Shown here piece after piece: positions 13,166 to 22,874 of a stretch of 64,000 nt of DNA (position 1 is the stretch's first letter; every line of letters begins with the position of its first letter). A program made the translations under genes and the position numbers. Source of the DNA: Cyanoderma ruficeps (Eukaryota; Chordata; Aves; Passeriformes; Timaliidae); NCBI GenBank assembly GCA_008694505.1, contig VZDJ01000174.1, positions 9,702,286 to 9,766,285 on the forward strand, in the 5' to 3' direction. Below the pieces are notes generated by a model. The model was not told the DNA's origin. It saw only the letters and a list, made by a program, of their open reading frames with translations, and did no database searches.

Positions 13166-16100
13166 TCCATGACCAGACTGGCTGAAGCTGTGGACGACAG
13201 GGACAGACTTAACTCTCTCACTGCCAATACAAATGTGTTCTGGAACCAGATCCAACCCAGAAGAGATTTCACTTCAGGCTGCATTGGCTACCAAACACAT
13301 CAAAATCCAGGTAATTCCCATGCCTCAAAAAGAACATCAACTGCCCCAAATCCCAGGTGTCTACCTGGGGCATAGTAAACGATTTTTTTGTTGTTGTTGT
13401 TTTTAAGAAAAGACAACTTTGTTGTCTACAACATCTGTTAATGCTGTTAATTAGACTGACTCTGTGTTCAGAACCACCACCTGAGTCTCCACCAGCCAGT
13501 TACAAAAGGAACAGCCTTGCTGAAAGCCCCTCCCCACATTCCATCAGGGAACTGTCCCAGTGCAAGGGCAGAGGGCCCCTTGCAGCCCTGTGGGAAGCCC
13601 AGCACACCCCACACACTCCTCCACAGGCACAACCAACAGGCCCTGGGCTTTCCTCACCCACATTCCTCACCAGCATGCCTGGGTCAGCCCCTCCGCCCTC
13701 ACCAACAAAGAAATCTCCTTTTCTTTACACACCTTGGGCCACCTGCTCATTCCCAGCAGTGACAGGCATATATTCACCTTCCCAAATAATTCACCTTCCT
13801 AAAAGGCCAGGCTGGCTCTGGTTTTCCTGACAATTCACTTCTCAGGCAGCAGAAAGTGAGATTGCAAAGGCACCTCACTCAAAGTTACAACTTCCCATTT
13901 CCCAACAATCCTTCTAGAAAACATCACTCTTGGCTGTTGCAGTTGCTCCCCCACCTCCCCAATAATTAGTTTTTACCTCAATAGCAGATGCAGTTGCTTT
14001 CTTGTAAAAACCCAGAGTTGAAAGATGACTTCCTTCCCCCCTGCCATCACCCATTGTGTGGGGAATCAGACAATATCCCATTGTTCTGTGTACAACACTC
14101 CGAGCTGTACTTTCTGCTCTGAACACACTGAAACTCTACTTGAGGCTACAGCAATTTCCATGCAGGAGGCAAAGGAGAATCTTGTATCTGATCTAATACA
14201 GGATAAATCAATGTGCACTCGTTTATTGTTTATAGCTCCCATCAGCTCAAGGAGAGACACTGTCCTAGAGTTTCAAGGCTATCCACGCTGCCTTTGTAGA
14301 TGGAAAACAGACACTGCACTTAAGAGGTATTTTGAGAGCTCTGTTCAAATATTTCCCAGGAGTTCAGGAGGGATGGGAAATCACTAAACCCTGGCAGGTT
14401 CTCATCACTCTCAGGACAGGATTTTGGGAAAGGCCACAGCCAGGTTCACATCTCCCTTCTTGCCTTCTTTAGAAACTCAGTTTCCTATTAGTCATTGCCC
14501 TCAGGCAGGGGCTGGGGAGCTTAATTGGAGTTTGAATGGAGATGCTCAGATAAGATGTGCTGGGGAAGGGCAGCATCACATTCATTACTCTGGATCCAGG
14601 TGATGCAAGAGCTTCTCCCTGTCTCCTTCAGCTGCTGCAGCTGCAAAGAAAAATCACCCAGCCCCTACACGGGGCAGTCAGAAAATCATCAGCACCACAG
14701 GGACCACATTTTTCTGGCTGTGGTCTGAATTCCTGTCAACTGTGCAGGATTCTGACCCTCTGTGGTCAGAATGGGAGCTCCCTGGAAGCCCTGTATCCCA
14801 GCACAAGCCAAGCAAGGCAGAGTTTAATATTCCTCCCCATGCAAGTATTTTCTCTCATTAAATGCTTAAGAGCTGGAGGATTTGGGAGATTAATTTTTGC
14901 AGCTGGACATTTTCTTTAAGAATGCAATTTTCCAGACAATTTTCTCCTTTAGCTTTCTTTTATTCTAACCCCAAGACACCCACTTACCCAGGAGAGGACT
15001 GTCCTGCAAGGTTTGCAAAGGAATTCACTCCTGCTCTTCAGTCCTTTCTTTTTACATCTGCTACAGGCTAACTTTCAGAAAACCCTGTTTCTACTTATTT
15101 CAACCCAAAAACTTGTCTCCAGTTCCAGGCAATCAACACCAAGAATCCACAACTAAAAATCCATTTATCCAAAGACCTGACTGCAACAAAGCCAGACCAT
15201 GGATAGGTTTGGTTTTTTTTTTAATTTAAAAGCACTAGAAGTTCCTTAAAAAATCACGAGATGATACACTGACCCACACAGGCACACAGCACTCAGTGAC
15301 ACGGTTGTGACAGGCTGGAGAATGGACTGAAATTTAGAGTTTGTGCACACAGGAACACAAAGCAAGAGTCATTAGCAACCTCGAACATGTGACTGAACAA
15401 GGGGCAGCTTTGTCTTTCCCCAAGTGTCACCTGAAGAGGATGGTGGGTCCTTCACTGCAAACAGCCTGTTCTGCAGACACACCTCACTGCAAGCTTTGTT
15501 TAACCTGTCATTGAATCCCTTGGAGTTGATGATGGCACAGCAATGAGGGAGCTGCTCCTCCAAATTCTGGCTGAATATTTAATTATGAGGGTTTAGGCCA
15601 GTGGAAGACAAAGCCAGAAGGAAAGAACCTCCTGACCTTCCCTGTCCCCGTGTCCTCATCATCACCCTGGCAGGCTCTCTGCCCTCTGACAAGGACTTCT
15701 CACACACTTTTTCCCTGGAAAAGAAAAGTTTCTGCCTGAAAATATGACACCACACAGTTCTGTTAATGCCCTTTCAGTCCTCAGCAGCCAAGGGGAGGCA
15801 GAGCAGAGGGGACACATTTGATTCCTCACAGCCTCCACGAGACACAACTTTGCTGCATTTCACAGCAGATTTTCTGTGCAGGCAAAGAGCAAAAGCTGGA
15901 CTACACGTGCTGGTCTTTAAACAAGCTTACTTTTGCCAGTGCTGGTGTCAGTGTGCTCACTCCCTGATTTAAGCTTCCCACTTCCCAGAGATAAACGTGC
16001 CTTTCAAGTTGTTGATGCCAGCCTTCCCCTCCTAATCCTTCATCCCACCCTGACTTCAGAAGGCTCTGTATCATTCCCTATCGCTTCCATGGCATAAGCT

Positions 16101-17527
16101 TTATATTTCTGCAGCAAATCCAACTTTAACAGCGATTAAAACACACAAATAAGAGACATTTCATTCGAAGGATCCCAGGAAATGAATTCTCAAAAACCAC
16201 AGAGCAATCCTGTAAGAAGCACAAAATTGGTCCCTAAAGAACTTCCCTGTATTTCAATGTGGAGAATTTTATTTATTAATACATTCATTCTCATGCCTGT
16301 GCTTTAACACAGTCATGCTGGCTTCAAGCAATTGTTAAGCCTCGCACAACTTCTTCTTTGAAGGGATGGGAGGCGGGAGAAAGAAAGAGGGAAGAGTGAT
16401 TAAAATTAGTCACAAGGAATCCTATAAATACACCAGTGGATGGAGGAAAAAAATCTCTCCTCTAGTTAACTTAAAAATAGAGGGCTAAACTTTAAAAGAC
16501 AAACAGATGGGATGAAGCAAGGATAAAACAGAGCTTAGAGAAAGTCAACTGGGCAATTTAGTCAGGGATCTGTATTGTGGGGTGGCAGAGGAGGAGAAGG
16601 AGGGAGGAAGAATCTTGATTATCCAAAATTAATTCCTGAGACGGGAAGTCAAGAATGAGAAAATTAAGGGAACCCATCTTATTGCAAGAGGAATCAAATC
16701 TCAGAGGCAGTGTGGCACAGAGGTATAATGTGGAAAAAAGGGATGCCTGGCCAGGAAAGTATGCATTTGTTCCAAATGGCAGCAAGGGCTGGAACAGGAT
16801 CACAAGACCTGTGTGTGTGCACCTGCAACTGGAAGTCACGGGGATGTGCTGGGCAAAAATGGCACATCCAGTGAGGTGTAACACCCACCAGAAACTCTCT
16901 GAACACGCTCAGACACATCTGCTGCCACATCCAACCTGCTGCAGGGTGAGGGCTTTAATGAAGACACACTGAGGAGAAAAGGAAAGCTTCTGAGGGATGG
17001 TGGTCGTTGTTTTCCCCCTCCCAGTGCTCACAGGCTGGCTATGCCGCACCAAACAGCCAGGGCCAACATGAATATATTGTCTAAAAGTACTCCAGGTCCT
17101 TAGATAAGAACACAATAAAGACGTGGAAGGGATTTATCAACACTTCCCTTCTCAGAAAAAAATCAGGACGCAAACTAGGAACAGACAAAACAAGGCTCAC
17201 AAACCCCAGATGTTTATGGTGCCAGGAAAACGCCACGAGATAACTGCAGTGGGACAGTGCCAAGGGAAGGAGATGCTCTGGGACAACGTGCAGGAAAGGG
17301 CTTAAGGTCACGAAACCACAAAATTGTGTGTTGGAAACAGCACTGGTGGGACCTGTCCGGCCCCGCGGTGTCACAGGGGGCTGTGAGCAACAGGCAGCAC
17401 AAGCAGTGACTTCCTGACCTGCTTTAATCGGGCAGCCCCCGCACTGTGACACCCCGGGAGTGTCACCGGGAAGAGCAGGCACCCCAAAGAGACAAACACG
17501 GGGCAGGCAATGGCAAAGGGCTCTTAC

Positions 17528-17639
17528 TTTCGTTAGGCAGCTCCTCCTGATCCAGCTCATCCAGAGGGGCTGAGGCGCTGCTCCCGCTGTCGTCCAGGGT
17601 GAGGATCAGGGGAACATCATCGTCCATGCTCACCGCCAT
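17528..17639 (-). CDS. TPCN1: TPCN1 first coding exon (partial gene)
   Basis: This exon encodes the N-terminus of two-pore channel 1, an endolysosomal cation channel with two six-helix domains that responds to PI(3,5)P2, NAADP and voltage. The 37 complete codons begin MAVSMDDDVPLILTLDD and end LDQEELPNE, closely matching the mammalian N-terminus, including the acidic dileucine-like sorting sequence DDDVPLIL. I took the ATG at 17,639 because the family starts there; an in-frame ATG at 17,666 would add nine residues. The exon ends at a GTAAG donor in phase 1. All membrane segments and pore loops are missing and should lie beyond the left edge. Upstream is a CpG island with CCAAT boxes. The match is direct; gene extent is inferred. 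Confidence 0.93.
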
Positions 17640-19000
17640 CCCGTCCCTTCCGCGGCTCCCGCTCACGGAGCCTTAAACGACGCTTTTTTTGCAGTTCCAC
17701 GTGGGAAACGCTGGTGTCAGAACCTCTCCCCGGCCAGTCCTCCGCCGGGGCTGTCTGCTGGGCACAGGGACACAGCACGGCGCGCACCCATCTCCGGACA
17801 CCACAGCTCCCAACAGGACCGAACCGATCGACAGCGCAGGACACCGGACTCGATGGATTTGTGCCAAAGCTCCGCTCACAACGCCAGGCCGGGGCTGCCT
17901 ATCCCGGCCGGCGCACGGCTCGCAGGACAGCGGGGACGCAGCACAGACTGATCCTCGGCAAGCTCCTGACCCCGCGGCACCGGGAGCAGCGGCCGTGACG
18001 CACCCGGGGTCGGCATGGCGCTAAGTGTCCCGGTCACACATGGCTCTGTCCCCCGCCGTGCCCGAGCGCCTGCACCGCAGCCGGGGAAACGAACGCGGGA
18101 GCGCCGGAGGCCGCCTGGGCTCCGCACACATGAACTTCCCGGACGGTTGTTGGTTTTTTTTTTTTCTTTTCTTAACTGCGCGATGTCACAAGGTCACGGG
18201 TTTCTCTAAAAAGTGATGGAAAAGGAAAATGAAGCAGGCCCAGGACAGCGCCACGGGGACAATTCACAGCCGCTGTCCCTGTCCAGCGAGAGGGAGACCG
18301 GCACGGCGCTGTCACCGCGCTGGGGAGGCCCGGCCCGGCGCCCTCCCCGCGCCCTCCTCCCAGCCCTGGGTGAACCTGTTCCTCACCAGCCCCCCGTGCC
18401 TGCGGCCCCGGAACTCCCCGGACCCTGTGGACCCTCCCGGGACCGCCCGGCCCGTCCCGGGACCCCCCGCGCCCCCCGGCCCGTCCCGGCCCCTCCGAAC
18501 CGGCGCCCGCAGCGACGCGGCTCCTCCGCGCCCCGCCCCTCGCTTCCCATTGGCTGCTACAGCGCTGATTACGCCTCAGGGGGCGGGGACTCACCGCTCC
18601 CGCCAATCCGCGCCCCGCGCCTGCCTCCACCCCCTGCCGGAGGCTCGGCGCTATTCCCGCCTCCCCTCCCCACCTCACACACGCGGCCTCGCCATTGGAT
18701 AGAGCTGCTGTCCCTCATGACAGACGGGACGCTGATTGGCCGGAGGTGACGGAGGTGGGCTCTGGGGGCGAGAAGGGAAAGCCACCATTGGCTGTGCCGA
18801 GGCCCCGCCCCCAGGTCAGGGAGGAGAGGAGCGGTCACCGGGCAACGGAGGAACGCGGGCGGGAGCGGCCCGGGGACCCTGAGGGGACCCTGAGGGGACC
18901 AGGCCCGGGACCCCGAGCCGCTCCCGGGCTGGGACACCCGCTTTTCCCCGCTCCGCATGGAGACAACGCCCCTGTTCGCAGGCCCCGCTGGCGGCAGGAA
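17640..19000. promoter_or_regulatory. CpG island with CCAAT cluster, TPCN1 promoter
   Basis: This GC- and CpG-rich block lies just upstream of TPCN1. It holds five CCAAT boxes: four as ATTGG on the plus strand (18,549, 18,694, 18,735, 18,787), so CCAAT for minus-strand reading, and one CCAAT at 18,603. Such clusters typically bind NF-Y in TATA-less housekeeping promoters. In mammals TPCN1 and IQCD diverge from a shared promoter, so it may be bidirectional, but I found no IQCD coding sequence on the right side. Confidence 0.7.
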
Positions 19001-19004
19001 TGAG

Positions 19005-21835
19005 TCGGGCCCTGAGCGCAGTGGGTGCTGTGAGGGGTACCCAGGAGCACTGGCTCTCAGAAAGTCCTGCAGGAGACGAAGCCTGTAAAGATCCGGCTGC
19101 TGCCTCCGTCAAGTTATCACCTGGCTCCTGCCAGCTACGCTGGTTTGTGGAGTGTACCCGTCCATCCCAATGCTCTGCTGATTTCAGTGGAAAGCAGCCC
19201 TGCAGCAACAAAACTTTAACCCCCAGGTAAACAAGTCAAGGAGTCAGGGTGGAGTCAAAGGTGGAGAGAGATTTATCAGCGCTGAGCAGGCAGAAAAATG
19301 AGAGCAGCAGCAGGGAGTATCCCCAGCATGATTGAGGCCTCTGTATCAACAACTCCGGCCTGAGCTGAGCACCAGTGAGACCTGACAGGCTGGATCTGCA
19401 CGTAGGAAACAACTGAACATTTCCCCCATCTCATTTTATTCAGATTTAATGTGTTGTTTTTTTTTTTTTTCCTTGTGAGCACCAGTTCCAGCAGTAACAG
19501 AGCAGCTTTTGCTCTCATGCTGGGCTGCACAGCTCTGGCAGAAACGAGAGGACAGGGCAACAGTAAAGCACCAGTGTGAGGGAGAATCATGGAACAAAAT
19601 GCAAACAACCCATTTATACTTAACCAACATTGTCCTCATGTGTAAATAGCATGGAAGTGCCAGTTCTGACCTCCTGGAAGCCCCTGGTGACAACCTGGGC
19701 CAGTGTGGGACAGGAAAGTGTGGCTGACGAGATGGGCTCTAGTTTCCTTGGACCCTGAGCACAGCAATGCGGGTCAAGTGGCCAATCCTGGCCACACAGG
19801 CAGCTGTCAACTTGATTTTCAGATAAAATCTCTCCTTATTATAAGGGGCTTCCTCTTTCAATCACTCCAGCTCTCCAAGACGGCGCCGGTTCAGTTCTGT
19901 GCTGCTTCGATTCCAGGGCAGTTCCCTCAGTTTGCTGACAACTCACCTGGCTGGACCCGAGCCACCCACCTGCTGCTGGGGAACAGCGCTCCTGCTCCCG
20001 TGTCAATCCTCAATCCTCTTGTCTCCATCTAGTGTCCAAATCACATCTGGATTCTCTCCCAGCCCAGGGAGACCTGCAGCCTTCACAGCTTGGACATCAC
20101 TGTGCCCACATGCCAAATAAAGCTGATCAGGCTCAGATTGACACGAGCACTCCCAACCCCTCCTCTGAGAAGGCCACAATCGTTTTGTGTCCCTCCAATT
20201 TTACCCCAGGTGGAGAAGAGCTGCTGGATTGCCTCAGTGGGAAGCACAGGGAGAGATCCAAGAGCTTGGAGCTAATCACAAGGATCCTGACTCACCTTCT
20301 CAGGTTTTACTAACATCAGGTTATTCTTGCTTCCAATCAGGCCAAGAAATGAGCAGAAGTTCCACTCAGCACAGGCTCCTGGCTGGCTCCAGCTCCACGT
20401 GCTGCAGTAGGTCAAGGCCCAATCCTGCTGCTGCTGAAGGTGCAATAAAATCATTTCTGGGGGCAGAATGATGCTCTTGACCTGGCCTGGTGTGTCCTTG
20501 GGTGAATTTGAGTGTTTCCCTCAGCAGCTCCTCACCACAGCCTCCCTCCCCAGGGAGCAGTGACTGCAAACCCCCAGTCACCCACCCCGTGTCCTTTATC
20601 CACCTCCATACAGACAGAGCTGCTCTTTCCCACCTCGGCAAAGGAAGTGGAGGAGTTTTGGAGGTGCCCAGATCCCTCAGCAGCATCCCACAGATCCCAG
20701 ATTTGTCTCGGAGCACTTATTTGGTGACACCCTGGGACTGCTGTGAGCACATCACAACCCTCAACACCAGCCAGACAATTATGGACCTACTCAGCTCCTC
20801 CTCATCACCACGAGCTGCCAAAATTCCCACTCAGATCCTTCTCTGTCACAAACCCCATCCATCCCACTGCCAGCAGCATGCAGGGCAATGCTGTCCTCAC
20901 CTCTGTGCTCGTCCTCCCTTGTCCTGCTTTGTCAGAGGAGTCCATAAGGCATTGGTGACACAAAGCAAGGACAGCAGGGAGACACCAAGGCACATCCTGT
21001 GCATGGAGGCAGAGGGAATGGAGCTCATTTCCTGGAGAAGGGAACCTTTTGGGGGGCCTCAGAACAGCCTCTCAATACCTGCAAAGAGGAGGTGGCCATG
21101 AGGGTTGGGCCAAGGGCTGTGCTCAGGTGCAGAACGAGACAGCAGACACAAAATCAAGGCTCTGACTGGAGAAAGGGAGAACTTTCACCCTGAGGGCAGT
21201 GGAGCACTGGGAAGAAGGCCAGAGGGGCTGTGCAGCCTCTATTCCAGGAGTTTCCACCACCTGACTGGTCCTGCCTGGAGCAGGGATAGGGATATCCTGC
21301 ATTCCCACAGGCACGAGCACAGGTGGGATGGAGCAGGACTCCTCTCACCACACATGGTCAGCAAAGGTCCCTGTCAGGGCCCTCAGACCTCAACTGCCGC
21401 AGCCAGACTCCGCTGGGACCCCACCCCAGCAGCACCCTCTGTTCCGGGAGCTCTATGGAGCTCACACCTGCCTGTGCCCATGGAGCTACACTGTCCATGG
21501 GCCCTGGACTGCACTGTGGGCACTCCAGTCTCCTGCTGCTCCAGCCTCCCAGCTGGATTTCCCAGACAGCAGGAACCTCCTCTGACAACCACTGGACATC
21601 ATGAGAAGCAGCTGTTCCCACCAAGGCCATCCCGCTCTGGTGCCCTGGGGTTGTGCCCTGAACAAGAGGTCACTGCTCCCAGCACTGTGGTCACCTTTGG
21701 CTCCTGGCTTGTCTTCCAGCATGGAACAGCCCCATCCTTCATTTCCAGCCAGGGAAAAGCCCAGGGTCCTCATGGGCTTGGTCACAGGGCGGCCTCAGGT
21801 AGACTAAGGCTGTGTGTACATCCAGAGGGACACTT
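19005..21835. other. Interval without a recognised gene
   Basis: Between the TPCN1 CpG island and the RITA1 stop codon I see no family-matching exon on either strand. Plus-strand AATAAA signals occur at 20,116-20,121 and 20,444-20,449, which would suit a non-coding or unrecognised plus-strand transcript from the CpG island. A minus-strand AATAAA (TTTATT at 19,435-19,440) could end a long RITA1 3' UTR. The long plus-strand open frame that starts at 21,105 is GC-driven and runs antisense to RITA1. Confidence 0.6.
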
Positions 21836-21839
21836 GGCA

Positions 21840-22791
21840 TCACTTCCAGGGGGGTCTGGCTTTGCAGCCACCTGCTGCCTTGGCATTCTTGAGCACAGGA
21901 GATCCAGACACGCTGTTGGACCGACCCCTCACCAGAGGGCCCTGGGGGGCAGCAGGGGTTGTTGGAAGGCTCTGGTTCTTCCACCTTTCTGTGCTGAGGT
22001 TGGAAGACACGTGAATCCTGTCTGGGGGAGTGCTCAGCCGGCTGACAGACTGGGAACGTCCTCTGCCAGGAGCACCCCAGCCTTTGGAGCAAGCATCGCT
22101 CCCGGGATGCCTCCAGGCATACAACTTCTCCTTGTGGCCGGGCTCAGATGTGGCCGGAGGTGCGGAGGCCGGAGGGTGGACGGCTCGCAGGGGAGTCCCC
22201 CTGCAGTGTGGGGAAAGGCCAGGCTGGTTTGGGGGGGCAGGCGGGGGGCTCCAGAGCAGCGAATGGAGCTTGGCTACATCTTCTTTCCCCATCCGCGGAG
22301 CTGCCCAGGCAGGACCCTGGGGTTTGGCACCAAACAGGGACTCGTCACAGAAAGACGGAGCGTGGCTTCGGGACCTTGGAGGGGGACAAGCGGAGAAACA
22401 CGTGTTGGTTACAGCGGGGGAAATCAGAGGGGGAGCGACCGAGACCGGCGGGGCAGCCGAGCCCGGGCTGGGGGAGGCGAGGGGCTCCGTAGGGCGCCCC
22501 AGGGACACCGACGCGGAGGGAACCCCCAAACCCGGGCCAGCAGAGATCCGAGTGAGCGCCCCGAGGCACCGCTCACCTGCACTGACTCCCGGGCCGGGAG
22601 CCGCCAGCTGCGGGAGCCGCCGGGGCCGCCCAGGGCGGCGGGAAGGCGGGCGGCGGCGGGCGGGCCCCCGCGGGGCGGCCGAACAGCGACTCATCCACGA
22701 AGGACGGCCGCACCCGGCGGCGGCCCCGGGGGCCCCGCGGAGGGCGAGGAGCAGCAGCCTCCCTGTCCGGGGCCGGACCCGCAGCCCGCAT
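21840..22791 (-). CDS. RITA1: RITA1, RBPJ-interacting and tubulin-associated protein
   Basis: RITA1 binds RBPJ, exports it from the nucleus and binds tubulin, so it damps Notch signalling. Two coding exons, 22,791-22,577 and 22,374-21,840, join in phase 2 (AG|G) to give 249 residues (human protein about 269). Two copies of the family box are visible: FVDESLFG at residues 31-38 (exon 1) and FCDESLFG at 80-87 (exon 2). LLWSPPP at 111-117 fits the hydrophobic-W-hydrophobic-P type of RBPJ-binding motif. APRMGKEDVAKL (96-107) and the C-terminal PPWK match the family. Splice sites are GTGAGC and CCAAG. The gene is head to head with DDX54. Between the two boxes it is shorter than the human protein. 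Confidence is high from the C-terminal half. Confidence 0.92.
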
Positions 22792-22874
22792 GGCCGAGCC
22801 CCGGGGCGGGCACGGGCCGGGCCCGGCCCCTTCCGCCCCCGCCCCCGCCACGTGGTTCCGCCGCCGGTACCGAC
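22792..22874. promoter_or_regulatory. RITA1/DDX54 bidirectional core promoter
   Basis: Only 83 bp separate the two start codons, so both 5' UTRs and the core promoter must fit in or overlap this interval. It contains clustered GC boxes (CCGCCCCCGCCCCCGCC near 22,833-22,849), as bound by SP1-type factors, and a perfect CACGTG E-box at 22,849-22,854, as bound by MYC/MAX and USF. No TATA box is visible. If transcription starts further out, the transcripts overlap the opposite gene's first exon. Confidence 0.75.

Larger units (their letters stand above)
1..17527 (-). other. TPCN1: TPCN1 intron 1 (part), no coding exon recognised
   Basis: This 17.5-kb stretch lies downstream of the donor of the first TPCN1 coding exon (minus strand). 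I saw no further TPCN1 exon: the second coding exon of the family (motif around NYQEAAIYLQ) and the membrane segments are absent, so they should lie beyond the left edge. The open frames here are short, unrelated to known proteins and scattered on both strands. Contents I can name are a duplicated sequence of about 112 bp, a CR1 3' end near 4.45 kb, a possible CR1 scrap near 13.1 kb, a T-rich candidate mobile element at 9.7-10.2 kb containing an assembly gap, an (ATA)n run at 2,457-2,481, a (GA)n run near 10,400 and a T10A11 palindrome at 5,729-5,749. Assignment to intron 1 is inference from strand and missing exons. Confidence 0.7.
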
